Source: Eretmocerus hayati
Taxonomy: Eukaryota; Arthropoda; Insecta; Hymenoptera; Aphelinidae
DNA length: 64,000 nucleotides
Reading direction: 5' to 3'
Assembly (NCBI GenBank): GCA_029851415.1
Contig: CM056743.1
Location: 12,826,727-12,890,726 of the forward strand
The position numbers and the translations under genes are program-made. The notes under the pieces are model-generated. The model was given only the letters and a program-made list of their open reading frames with translations, ran no database searches and was not told the origin of the DNA. Numbering within the stretch: the first letter of the stretch is position 1; every line of letters starts with the position of its first letter. Below are positions 1-21,731 of the stretch, one piece after another.

Positions 1-118
1 ATCAAATAAATTAGGAATGCTCTTGGGTGTGGAGGATTAGTCTTCAAAGTGATCTCCAAGAACATCGTTGAGTTTAAGTTTTTCGTCAGTCGTTTTATAT
101 TCATCAATAATCATCACC
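1..118 (+). promoter_or_regulatory. Mcm7 proximal promoter and 5' UTR (putative)
   Basis: This is the sequence directly upstream of the Mcm7 start codon. It contains an arthropod-type initiator match, TCAGTC, at 86-91, which would place transcription start at about 88 and leave a 5' UTR of about 31 nt. No TATA box or convincing downstream promoter element is seen. The placement is inferred from motif and distance only. The core promoter could also lie left of the window. Confidence 0.4.
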
Positions 119-9312
<9,194 letters not shown>

Positions 9313-9579
9313 GCAGTGCATTCTCCTGTTACTTGAAAATTACATCATGTCTTTTACTGAGAGCTTATTTTTTTGATAATTTTCTACTCTTTTATTTGTA
9401 TTTATTTGATTTATATTATGAATATTGCAGTGTCTTGCACAAACTGAAGAGTTGATGGTTTCCCTTTCAGTTTTCATGATTATCAGACATCATCTAATTT
9501 ATACGCAATTTTTGCGTTTTACAGTTGATTTATTGACATCCAGAATTATAATGTTATGGAGACAACTCTTTATCGCCAA

Positions 9580-9672
9580 AATAAAAACTTTCATCATTTC
9601 TAAACAACGATTGATTTCAAAGACTTTATGGTTGATTCACTTTCGAAATTGGTAATACCCGACTAAAATAAA
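9580..9672 (+). terminator. Mcm7: Candidate Mcm7 polyadenylation signals
   Basis: Two AATAAA hexamers lie 268 and 355 bp after the stop codon, at 9580-9585 and 9667-9672. Either could end the Mcm7 transcript. The choice cannot be made from sequence alone. Confidence 0.45.
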
Positions 9673-12419
9673 ATCGTCCGATTGTCTCGAAGGTCGCCAG
9701 TATGGGATTCCCTATCAAGCAGCCCTCAATCGCAAATAGAAAAAAGACGCACAGACCTTGAATTTTGCATACATCTTGGGGAATTATATTACGTGTAACT
9801 GCATTTCAAAAACGGTTTTCTTAACTGAAACACTTTGATTTAGTATCATTAAATCTCTAGCATTATAATTATCTCAACCTTTTTCGATAATGATTGTTAC
9901 AAGGTCTCACTGTGCACTATACTTTGCCTCATTCAAACTATTGCACGAAAATTCTCGCAACGATTAGGGCGGAGAAAATCAAGATTACGTCAACCGTATA
10001 GATGTCCGCGAGATAATTTTCGGTAAATTGAATTATTCTTTGATCTCGATCGACTTACGAAAACGAGTATTTGATGAAATTTTGAAAAGCATGTAATTGT
10101 GATGTCGCGGAAAGAGGTTCATCAAATCTTCAACGACAAGTTCTGAATAAAATTTAATGAAAACTGCCTGTTGCTCGGCCATTATCTGGACATGAACTTG
10201 AGTCCGCCGACGATAAACGAGTAATGTTGTCAAATAATTTAATTACATTATTTTATAACGTATCAATGAGACCGCTGATGGTTCTCAATATTTCCAACGA
10301 CTTTGAACTTTTTTCAATTCTAGAAAAAAACCCCCAGGGCATTGCTCTGTAGACGCATGATTAGATGGGAACATTATGTCTCAGAAATCCGATATACCTG
10401 TTTTTTGATACTGATATTTGGCTCTTTCTTCAACAATTTGTATTCCGAAAAATATCGAATCACATAATTACTATTTTGAAATTGCTACGAAGCTATTGAT
10501 TACAGTGCATTTATCGAAATTTCTCACTCACCGAGATCTATACCTACAGCTACACATGTAATACCCAACGTTCTTACAACAGAGGATGTGCTCTAAACTG
10601 CCATCAACAAAAGGGCCACATATTCATATATATATGTGAAATAATATCGCGAAAGCTTCCACGGTTTTGTGTGATGGCCTTTGATATACATGAGCGAGAT
10701 TTTGTATCAAAATTTCCTACTCGTATTCTATTAGAAAACAATTATTGGTATACAAAAAATCCAAGACAATCTCTAAGACAGTCTCTTTTATTGCCATTTT
10801 TTTTATTAACGCATTGTCAACCACTTTACGAGATTATTTTGCGGTACCCACAAATTTAGGAAGATTATGACCCACCCTTGAAATAACCAAAGAAAGGCTT
10901 GATAAAAATTTTTATTGGTGCAGCTCGAAATTCGAATCCAAGCCTTCTGATGCGTTGAATGCGAAAACCTTACATCTGTGGTTCCGCAGGAACTTTGATG
11001 TTTGGGGGTCGAAAATGTATCAAAACAATATCTCACTTCCGAAGGTTCTAAGATGTATTTTTTGACTTTTTGAAAAATATGAGAAATGCGAGTCATAGCT
11101 CGCGCACGTGTATCAATATTTTCACATATTGGTAACATAAGGACCTGACATTTTGAAGCAATACACGGACCTCACATTTTGCCACTAAAATTGATATCAC
11201 GGCCAAACGGTTTGAGCTACAGCTTTGAGGTTTTGGGATCTTGATTTGACCATCAAATACCTACTTTGAAAAAACTAATTTCTCGCGATTAAGGGGCACA
11301 GTAATACCACACGGAACTGACATAAAAATTTTAGCAAAACTGGATTTTTGCTGAAAAGCAGGAGTGTGACAATCAATTTTTTTCGATACTTGAGGGCTTG
11401 GAAAAGTTGCGCCTGACGATTTACTTCAAGAATATTTTGGTGTGGAAAAATTTATAGAATGAGGCAAATTCACCTTGATCGAGAAAAACTGAGGGAGTAG
11501 AATTGTAAGTATATGCGCCACAAAATGTACGTGCTCAGCGAACAAGGTTCGAAGAGAGGATCCGAAGAACTACATCACACGGACTTGATATTTTGACCCC
11601 TTTTCGATGATAATTTTTTTCTGTAACCCCGGATCGAAAAACTATGATGATTGCGCAAGGAAGAGCACAAAAAATTCATTGAAAATGACGTTTGAGATTT
11701 CTTCCAAGCGTTTCAAGTGTTCGTATAATAAGCAGGCGCACATTACTGCAATAAGGTTTCCGCGGAACTACCTATATACAATGTCGTGGTGGTTTCACCG
11801 TCATTTTTATATCGATATTGGAAGAAAAAATATATTTGTGGGACGATTATTTATTCTTCTACTTCTGGCTTTCGATGGTTGGGAAAAAAATTATGCTCGT
11901 CCGTCTTCATCAAAATATTGGCTTTATGACTATTATTATCGCGAAAACTTCGGTACACGCTTTGGTCCCAAAAATCCAGAAGTTAAAAATTGTTTTCATT
12001 CCTTTTTGCATATCGAATGACGATTTGCTATAAAACGTGTGGGAGAGAATAGTTTGATTTATGTATGTGTTTGTCCTTTTGCCCTAAAATCGATTTCATC
12101 TACTCTTATTATCTACCAATGGAGAAAACTATTTTTGCCGAGACAAACCAGCATTTTGTGGAGTGGTATAGTGTTCACGGAACTGCCCAACTACATGGCT
12201 AATTTTTGGCTTTAAATATACATAAACGCAACATTCGGGATTTAAATTCTGGACCTTTTCTCTGGTATTTGGTATCTTTGGTACCGCTGATACTTTTTCG
12301 TATCTGGTTGATAAAAAAAAACGAAGATTGTTTTTTGGGCTAAATGTCAACCGGGGACCACCGTCTAACAGTTTCATAGATCGATAGATCACAGTTTCAC
12401 TCCCGTATTCGCTATGATG
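9673..12419. other. Intergenic region without recognised features
   Basis: AT-rich sequence between Mcm7 and the first repeat block. The open frames here are short, lack family motifs and show no splice context. I see no RNA gene or clear repeat. Confidence 0.6.
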
Positions 12420-12573
12420 GTAAAATTGTCAACCAGTGGTTGAATTTGGTGATCAACCAGAGTTTGGTTTTCAACCTCCTAGTTGAATTCTCAACGAAAT
12501 GGTTGAATTTGCTAGTTAACCAGTGGTTGAATTTTCAGTCAGTTGGTTGGAAGTCAATCAATTTTTACAGTGT
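12420..12573. repeat. GGTTGAA/TTCAACC-rich element end
   Basis: About eight copies of GGTTGAA or its complement within 150 bp, ending in TTTTTACAGTG. The same end and motif combination borders the element at 12866-15201, so this is likely a solo fragment of the same family. Confidence 0.55.
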
Positions 12574-12942
12574 ATAAGTGCTTAAAAAAGAAGGCGATTG
12601 CGCCAATTCAATTCCTACGATAACGACCGTGCTACGATATGATCATCCTTGGAACTAAAATCACCTATAGTGCTCGAATTTCTTTGTCATTTTTTTCCGG
12701 AGCATATCATGTCTAAACTCTGAAGGTGCTCATACTTCATTTGACAACTATGGCCAAGTTAACGAATTAGAAGAAAAGTTCCCAACGATTCTGATCATTT
12801 CTTATCATTGTGAAAGTGGTGAGTTGAGAAATTTCATCTTCTTGTTATGATAAGTTGGCCCCCTGACTGTAAAAAAATTTTTCGATAAACTTCAACCAGT
12901 TAATTGAAAATTCAACCAAGTAGCTGAAAATTCAACCAGGTT

Positions 12943-13888
12943 ATGAATGCGCGGCTCGTGGGATGAATACTTGTGGTGGTCTCCGGACAACATTTTTGGC
13001 TCAGGAAAAAAATTTATGTTTTTTTATAAACAAATAGGAAAAATCATCAGCGGCAGCCACGCGTGCTTTTTTCGAAATCCAGGTCAAAGCAACGTTCCAG
13101 CATTTCAGTATCCGGATTGGGGACCACCCGACTGGGGCTGCCCATGCTTAGTTTACCCAAAAAATTCGCCGGCTCTTTCATTATGGGTATAATACTACTG
13201 GACCCATGAGATTAGTAGATTGTGGTTTCCTGACAACATTTTTGGTACAGAAAAACAAGTTTCATCATATCTTTTCATCAGTGAATAGAAATAATTACCA
13301 GCGCCGGGTAAGCGAGACTTTTCGGAAAAAATTCAGGTTAAGCAACGTTTTCGCAATTCATTATCTGGATTGGTGGCCACTCGGCTGGGGCTTCACACTT
13401 GGCTCGCGTGAGAAATTCGCCCGTTATTCTTTTATCATAGGTATTACATGAAGCCCATGAGATTGGCCAATGGTATGGTGAACCGGACGACATTTTTGAG
13501 TTAGAAAAACCAGTTTCTTCATGTTTTTCCATAAATAAATAGAAATCAGCACCAGCGCCCGCACCGGCCATGCGAGTTTTTTTGGAAAAAAATTCAGGTT
13601 AAGCAATGTTTTTGCTATTCATTATCCGGATTGGTGACCGGTTGGGTGAGGCTCCCGCAGATGGGTATAGATTATGGGCTTGCTTAGGTAAGACGGCAGC
13701 CCCAGCCGAGCAATTCGGATTATGAATCGCGAAAACGTTACTTAAACTGGATTTTTGACCGAAAAATCTTGCACGGCCATCGCTGATGTTTTTTCTCATT
13801 TGTTCATAAGAAAACATAAAGAAATTTGTTTTTCTGACTCAAAAATGTGGTCCGGAGACTACCGTTCACTAATCCTATGGATCCTATA
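12943..13888. repeat. Degenerate ~245-bp tandem repeats, last copy inverted
   Basis: Three direct copies begin near 12950, 13210 and 13455. Each contains an ACATTTTTG box, an A/T-rich stretch with AAATAG, AGCAA(C/T)GTT, and a GGATTGG(G/T)G(A/G)CC box. A fourth copy (about 13690-13885) is in reverse orientation. A fragment with GGATTGGTGGTCACC reappears at 15047-15061, after the nested element, showing that the nested element split the array. Confidence 0.7.
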
Positions 13889-14992
13889 TATAGGGGAGAG
13901 TGGGGCAAAATTGGACGGATTTTGCAGTGAGGCTATCTGACGATACTTGGGGCTGGGCGTGCTATGGGACTTTGAAGTTCAACTATTGAATAAATTGTAA
14001 AAAAATTTTCAGACCCCTAGGTCTCAGCATTCATTAGAGTCGCATTCGCTCATCAAAATCCGTGGTAATAACCCAGAACCAAGAGGAAAACCCACCTGAG
14101 ACTTTTACATCCTCCCATAGCCCGAGCAAGCGAGCCATTTTTGTGTCATTCTTCAGCATTATTGAGATAGGCGCTTCATTGGTGCACTATTGTCTTCAGC
14201 AAATCAGCAATCGACTCGTGTCTTCTAAGACTCGACTTTTTTTCGAGCTTTTTTTCGTTTTTCTTCACATTGGAGGTATTTATACTCGCCCCTAAGTCAA
14301 CGATCCCGCTGATAATTCAAGGCAATGTCACAGAATGCGAGAGTGAAAATGCTTAAATCGAGGACTATCTTGGAACACGTTGAAAGCAACTTCTGACCTC
14401 TAAACTGACTCCTAAGACGGCCATTGGACATCGTAACTTCATTTTCTCACTAATTTTCAATCGTCTAACTCACCCTCAACCTCCCGCGCTTCGATAGACT
14501 CGCACATTAACGCATACGCGCCAAGATACGCACAATTATCCTCGAAAAACACGGACAGGCGATCGGTCGACCGATTCTAGATGGGATTTAGCATTGTCCA
14601 AATTCGCCCCCACCAATTCGTCCAAAAATGCTCCCAGGCGTTTTTTTCGCAGAATTGTGATCATTTGGGCCCAAGTGAATCGATTTTGGCACACGACGGC
14701 TCAAAATCTTCGTTTTGTGATGTAGTTTTTGACCCCCAAACGGCGATTAAGCTCGTCCTTTTTTGCAGAAGTAGCGTGAATTAGAAAATAAACCGCGTGA
14801 GGCCCTCGAAAAGCACCTCTATGTCAGCGTGGACTCCCAGTATCGTTTCAGGAGGTCTAACCGCGATAAAAACCATTGTCTGTGAGGTTTTAAGAGGTAA
14901 TTCACGCGGCGAAAGCCTAGACTTGCCTCCGACCGAGCTATCTCACTTATCCAATTTTGCCCCCGTCCAATTTTGCCCCACTCTCCCCTATA
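13889..14992. mobile_element. Nested TIR element, 1,104 bp, 30-bp perfect inverted ends
   Basis: Bases 13889-13918 and 14963-14992 are exact reverse complements; the core is GGGGAGAGTGGGGCAAAATT. A second partial copy of the end motif (CCAATTTTGCCCC) is adjacent at 14951-14963. TA dinucleotides border both ends, compatible with a TA target site. There is no transposase frame. It is inserted in the ~245-bp repeat array. Confidence 0.75.
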
Positions 14993-15201
14993 CCCATAGT
15001 AAAGAGGTCGGAGTATTATTTACGCGACCTACGTGTGGCAGATCTGGATTGGTGGTCACCCATCCGGATAAGATCACAGTCGATACGTTGTTTAATCTGG
15101 ATATTCGATCGACGTGACTCGCGATCGCATCACTTGTTTGAAAAAATTCAACCAACTGGTTCAAATATGTTGGTTGAAAATTCAACCATATTTTTACAGT
15201 G

Positions 15202-16205
15202 CAGTAATGAAAATTGAATGTGTTTGATTTAATTTTATGGATGGGTCTACAGATATAGTGAGCTGAGGAATAACTTAAGTTACGAACTTGCGTTACGAAG
15301 GGAGTAAATGATCATCTCCGAGATCATCTCAGTGCAGAAATTGATGAGGGTACCTTTTTTTTTTAATTTGAACGCGGAACAAGTGTCGATACCATTTCTA
15401 CCGTATTTTAGATCTCAATTTTAAGCTCCGTTACTGCGGAGTTTTGTAACCCCATCTTTGATAAAGCTAGAGTACTTTGGGATTGAAGATGGACATCAAG
15501 AAAGTTCCGAAAAATCTTGATCCTCGGTAGATGTAATTAAAGTACTTCGATACAATGGCGTTAAAATTTTGTTTCGCATGGCAAGTGATAACTTCCGGTC
15601 CGAGCCGAAGGCGAGGGTCGGAATCATTCACGAGGATGCGAAATCCATGATGGAAAATTATTGAGTATCGAAAGCTATTTTTTGGAAAATTGTGAGTGAA
15701 ACTCAAAAATTTGCGTAAAAATTACAATTTCACGCATGCAGTGTAAAATATCATCTTTGTGAACTTCCGGGGCTCGCTCATCCGTCTCTTCACGGTGACA
15801 TTTTTTTTGGGATAATTACTCCCTCATGGAAATGGATAATTGGGCATAATTATTCGACAGGTGAGCGATAATGGGGAATGAGAAATTTATGCGATTCTGT
15901 AACACCGTGACGGGTCGCCGGGGGGGGGGGGGGGTGCAAATTCGCGATGAGGTCGCTCCGATCGCTGCGCGCACTTGCTTCGTCGCGCAAGCACAAAGGT
16001 AAATTGCAAATCCATGTGATGATGCGCATCAATAATATACCTATATATATATATATTTGAGGCGGGTGGTGGCAGTGGTAATACTTTTCTACATATACTG
16101 CAGCAGACAGGCAGACAGAGTAAAATATATAGATATATTAGTATGCGGCCAAAGTGGAGTTGCTGTTTGCTGTGGATTGCAACGCACCGGGTGGATTGGA
16201 ATGGT
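15202..16205. other. Region upstream of the glypican gene
   Basis: No gene is seen. It contains a run of 15 G at 15920-15934 in a CpG-rich stretch and a TA repeat near 16041-16057. The distal glypican promoter may lie here, but no motif is decisive. Confidence 0.5.
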
Positions 16206-16462
16206 CAGTTCAGTCGCGCGCGGACCATCGAACGTGCCGCACAGTGTATTTTTTCTCCTTCGCGCGTGTGGTGATGAACAATATATACTTATCAAACGAA
16301 ACGATTGTGATGCCTAGCGAATAAAAAAGCCGGCACGCGAAATTGAATAATTATTAATAAAAAGTACAGTGTCTTAAAAGGAATTTTTTTTAGTGTACGT
16401 AAAGGTTGTCGTCGTAAATGCGGCGCGGAGGGGCCCGTTTTAAAAAAAAAATCTCATGAGCC
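16206..16462 (+). promoter_or_regulatory. Glypican 5' UTR and putative core promoter
   Basis: A TTCAGTC initiator-like match lies near 16211-16217, followed by GC-rich sequence (CGCGCGCGGACC) and then AT-rich leader to the start codon. Transcription start is inferred from the motif only; upstream non-coding exons are possible. An ATG at 16456, out of frame and in weak context (C at -3), precedes the chosen start at 16463, which has G at -3. Confidence 0.35.
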
Positions 16463-16769
16463 ATGACCCGACGTGCGCCCAGGTCGGCGATGCTGGACAT
16501 CATGATGCTCGTCTTCTTCTGGGTCGCTTTAATAGGGATTATACCTATCCTTCTTGTAGAAGGTTATGTTGTACGTCGATCCGTCGAAGGTGGACCTTTA
16601 CAAATAAATACTCGACGAGATTACAACACCTGCGATTCTTTAACTCGTTTCCTTGGAACGGATATAACAAAATCTTCATGGGGACAACACCTGCTTCAGC
16701 AACAGCAGCGGGTTAATCCTAATGGGGATTCTGCACATAATTTACAACAGCAGCAGCAGCAGCAGCAAA
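16463..16769 (+). CDS. dally: Glypican coding exon 1 (signal peptide, first cysteine, polyQ)
   Basis: Encodes residues 1-102 plus one base. It carries a signal sequence (MLVFFWVALIGIIPILLV core), the YNTCDSLTRFLGTDI segment that matches the start of the glypican domain, then a Q-rich stretch. It ends CAA A before GTGAGT. Start chosen as the first in-frame ATG, with a good -3 G. Confidence 0.88.
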
Positions 16770-19700
16770 GTGAGTGTTTCATCTATGAAATTTGTGAGGA
16801 TGACAGGTGTTTTTTTCATTATGTGAATGGTATTGAAATTTTTTAATCCAATCGTGGTTTTAGATGTATTTTCATTCATCTCGTATGACAAGATGCAAGA
16901 ATTTGACAGTATTACATTCACCGTGTGTAGTTGAAAAAATAAGAGGATGATTTTCATTATTTTGTGATGATTCGGGGATTGCTGAGTCCTCGCATGTCTA
17001 TTTTCAAATTAAAATCACCCGCGCTCTCACAAGCATTATCACTAATTTATTCATTCATTGAATTTTCTCACGTGCTCAGCTGACACAGAGGCGGCGGCGC
17101 ACGAAATAATTCTCCGGCTCGTCTGTCAATCCCTCGTTATTACTATACACACGCGTTTTACCCAGACCACCCTGCTATTGCCTGTTTCTCTCTGTTTTTT
17201 CAGATCATCCCACCCAATTTTGCTACAATTTGTAAACATTATCAATGTTGATCATTAGTTTCTCAATTTTATCAAAAATTTTTTCGTACAAGCAACATCT
17301 TTCGAACATTTCATTTTTAAAGATATGAATGCAACAATTTTCCGAAGAAAACTATAGAATAACTTCTTTGATATCTGGGTGATACAATTTGATTGCCAAA
17401 GATCTTTGTGTTTTTTCCCTCAGGGAATAAATCACGGGGAAAATGATCTTTCCTGTAAAATTTCCGAAAACCCCATCAAATTTTTTACTTTGAAAACGCA
17501 TCATCAAAAGTTTTGCATAAAAAAAAAAAAAAGTTTTGCATGGAGTCAGTCCATGCGAAACTTTTAGTAATCACTCCCTTGACTCCTTCTTCTTGTGTAC
17601 CTGAAATACAATTTTTATCAGATGATTAGACTGAAGATTAAAATTTTGCAAACTGATACTCTGCCCCATCAATGAGCAACCTTACTACTCGTGACTCCAG
17701 TGGAATTTGGCAAATTTTTTTCGTTATAAAAAAACATTCAAAGTCTTGTATATATGTGTCTCGTTTATCCACTGTCGTACTCGTTATCACGTGGACTGTT
17801 CTTTATTATTCGCTCATTTCTTGCAATTTTTTTTTTTACTTCCCAGTATCCACCCTATTCCAGTCATTCAGACGACGATAGTCCATTCACAAATGCTATA
17901 ACACTTTCTTTCGCGTCATATCACGATATTATATTGTCATACTTACTCAATTTAGTTCTTCTATGTATTCCTATACATATGATACAGCCATCATCGCCGT
18001 TCACATCGTTGCAATAGTAATCGAATCGGTCAATTGTCACATGGATGACCACTTTCACTAAGTACTTATATCAAAGGCTTTGTAATGTGCAAAGTTTGCA
18101 GTTAACTATTATATTCGAGATTATATTGGACTTCTTCGGATCTATATGTGCGCGTTCCAAGAAGTAACATTATTATCATCACCAGCCAAGAAACGACGTC
18201 CATACACAAAAGTGTGTGTGTATATATATTTATATAAGCAATTATTCTCATTGTTTCACCTTATCTCAGTCCACGTACGCGTGTATAAGCATCAGTGATA
18301 ACAGCCCTTTTATAAAATCAGCTCATCATGGGTAAAGTGATACTCGCTCGTTTTCTAATGTGGCTGATATCTATCTGTGAATCCGAGCCAAGTCATCGTT
18401 AAATCATGATGATGAAGAAGAGGCCATGCATGAACGGATTTAGACATTATTCGTAAGCTGATAATGATTATATCTTTTGTTTCCATGTGCGTAAGTTTTT
18501 TTTTTCAAGCTCATCTGCTTTACCTATTTTTTTTTTTTCATTTTTCGAATTCGTTTGATTCAAGTGGTCATCGATATAATTGTTTAATGCACGAGTTGGT
18601 GTTAGTTTTGCGATAAAATTTCTAATAAACTAGAGATTGTAAGATATAGACGCACACCCGAAAAATTGATATATTTTCTTGATTCTTCATCTCGTTTTTC
18701 ATGGATGTCGAGTTCAAACGATTCAATGCGCATAGTTTGTGAATCCTGATTCGACCCCTCTAATCAAATTTTTCTGATCGATCATTTTCAGACAGGGATT
18801 GAAGAGCCCGAATTTTTTATGTTTTTAAATGGTCTCGAATTCGGATGTCCCCAAAAACTCAAATAACTTTTTAACTTTTTGAACTCGCCTATCAAAATTT
18901 TTAGCTCTCTTGTCCAGCAATTTTCAGATAAATCTCCTAAATTATTAACGTTGTCGCGATCAATCTCATGCACATCGCGCAAAATAATGACGATGAAATT
19001 TGACATATCGTAGGACACATTTATATGACAGCAAAAAAATACTACTCATATGTTGATAGAATCTGACACGTGCGTTGAAAATCATCTCATTTATACGTAT
19101 TGCTCTTAACCTTATGGCGTATTAAGTTCCTGAGCGTTAATCTTGATACTTTTTCAAACAACTTAAGGAAGGATCATACACGGGTATAAATTTATGAAGG
19201 AATCGTTAATTGATAACAGAAAAGAGAGATTCGTCATCTAGCACTCCCGGTACTTGATAATGTAGTACTGATGCTCAAATCTCGCTGCTGCTTTTAATCT
19301 TGCCGCCTGACGAATGAATTCGTGTTTCGATTTGTAATTGCATCAAGCTATGACTCTTATTATACTTAGATACACTCCAATCCATGTCACATCATCAAAT
19401 CATCATGTAATTCATCAATCATTCGTTGAAACTCGGTGTCACTTGAGTGTGATTCGACGCGTGATGACTTGTCACCGATCCAAAATTATGATTTTTTTTA
19501 TGGTTGGATGACGCTAGTCTTGATTATCATGGTATGAAGTTCATTTCAAATGCAAGATTTTTGGATTGATAAAGTAAAAATTGAAAAATTCATAAGCGTG
19601 GCGAGAAAGTCTATAGCTCGAACTAGAACACCCTATAAATTGATGAGCGAAAAAGCTCGAGGATAGAAATTGAGCTAATACTCGGCACAAGAAAATCAAT

Positions 19701-21693
19701 ATTAATATTGCATCAGTTTTATAGATGAAGTAGCATTTTGCTTGAAATATACCTACTACATAGCTGGTCGTGCAATTTATACGCTTTCGAGCATTTCAGT
19801 AAATTCACGTCCATCAGTATATACATCCAATTTTTATAGTTTCCCTCAATTAAAGTTGCGTCCATCGTTCATGCATCCCAGAATTTTGAATATGATTTCC
19901 GATCTGATTCGTATCAGAATGGAAAATTAGTCATGGCCATGATCTTGTACTACTTTTTTCATGATGTTTATTAAGTATATATACATACATACGCATATGG
20001 TTGGTCTCGTAGAAACATATCAACTAGCCCGTGATATCAAAAATTTGCAAGAAAGCTTAAACAATTCAACGAGATTTTCGCAATTCTAGATATCTGTACA
20101 AATTGTTCGTAAAATATAGTTGGTAAGATGCGATTGACATTATATATTTAGAAGCCATAGAATTTTTAATGCAGCATCAGAGCAAAATCTACTCTGTGAT
20201 GGAATACTGGAATTCACGATGTGTGATGCAAGTTTCGATTCCACGCCATCATCGCTATTATAAAATTTATACAGACTCCACAGATCTCCGGTTGCAAACG
20301 TGATCAGGCCCGATTTTGGGTCCAGTTGATGCTTGATCGTGCGTGTTACGACCGGTCTATATAGGACGGGGGGCCTTATTTTATACTTTGTACACGTTTA
20401 TTCCTGACATCGGGAGCATCAAATCTCTATGAGATGAGCACCTCTCTGGGCTCTTTCTTTCTTTTTTTTGCACCTTATTCTTTCTCAAAAAAGGATCTTT
20501 CTCGGTCCGTTTGTTGCCTGATGCTGGCTTTACCTGCTGCTGTACTGCATCGCGATACCTATATATACTTACATACCACAGGTGTTCGTGAGTCACTTTT
20601 GACCACAGAAGAATATATCCGTTTGTCCTTTTTCCCATGGTTCACTTATTAGGAAATTATCTTTCTTTGAGATATGCGATCGATTTGGTATTTTACCCCA
20701 GTGCTTTTAATCTATGAATCGGCTTTTTTTACGGAAAATTCAGCTTGACCTTAAGCTTGCGAATGTTTTATTTTTCGTGGTGATCAGTGTATTAATGTCG
20801 TCCTGTGAGATGAATATGTTGGTGGATTTTTGAAAGATTTTTTTTTGGAAAGAATTCTATATCTTGCATATTATTGATCAAACTCAATACGGGATATCTA
20901 GCTGGAACATCTGATACAAAGATTATTAACATTTTATCCTCGATCGGTCAGGTGTCCAAACAGCATAATTTCTGACTCAATCTCAGACCAAATAATCCTT
21001 ATATTGATTGCACTCGTGTAACTATTCATGTTATGGGGAAAGGAAATAATTACAGAAACGAATGGTGGTTACGTACATTTAACTACAGAAAATGTTGCAA
21101 GACAGCGGAAAATTTTCATTCAAAGATATACGATGTCATCCTACCATGAAAAATAAGGTAAAACAAAAAAAATCCACTGATTAGAATGATACATAAGTCC
21201 TCCCAACATCACGATATAATTGATTTTACAACGTGTCTGTCAGAAATTTTTGGACAAAAGATAGATTTTTTTAGATAATGAGTTGGATCGAAGTGAGTCA
21301 CAGAGAAAATACTTTGTTATCAATGGAATTACACAAATGTGTCAGGTCTCGTTCAAACACAGATTGAATTAAATGGGCTACTGGGCAAGACTTACCCCAG
21401 TAAACCACTCTAAAAGAAGGAGTTGCGAAGACTAGTACGATGGGAAAGCTCAATATCAACGTGAATGAACTTCTTTATTAGTCAAATCAATGGGAAACCA
21501 CCGTGTATATGTATCGTGATCCCAATGTAACAGTGGAAAATTCTCTTACATGCACGCAAATAATGCAGCATATCATTTTAATTCAGTCATTTTTTTTCTA
21601 CGACCTCCCACGTAAACACCATGCAACTAGTCTACTGAAAACTCAAAATATTTCGATGGACACGTGTCAAAGGAAGATGCAACCGTGCTTTTG

Positions 21694-21731
<38 letters not shown>

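Larger units (their letters stand above)
12866..15201. mobile_element. Outer transposon-like element with ACTGTAAAAA ends
   Basis: The left end starts ACTGTAAAAA at 12866 and the right end finishes TTTTTACAGT at 15200. Inside each end are TTCAACC/GGTTGAA motifs. The interior is made of degenerate ~245-bp repeats and is interrupted by a second TIR element (13889-14992). No transposase is visible, so it is non-autonomous. A GGTTG-rich remnant after CACTGTAAGAAA occurs at about 48389-48470. Confidence 0.55.

Noticed and set aside
11607..12020. 137-codon + strand frame in the intergenic region
   Set aside because: AT-rich, no recognised motif, no upstream promoter or splice partner.
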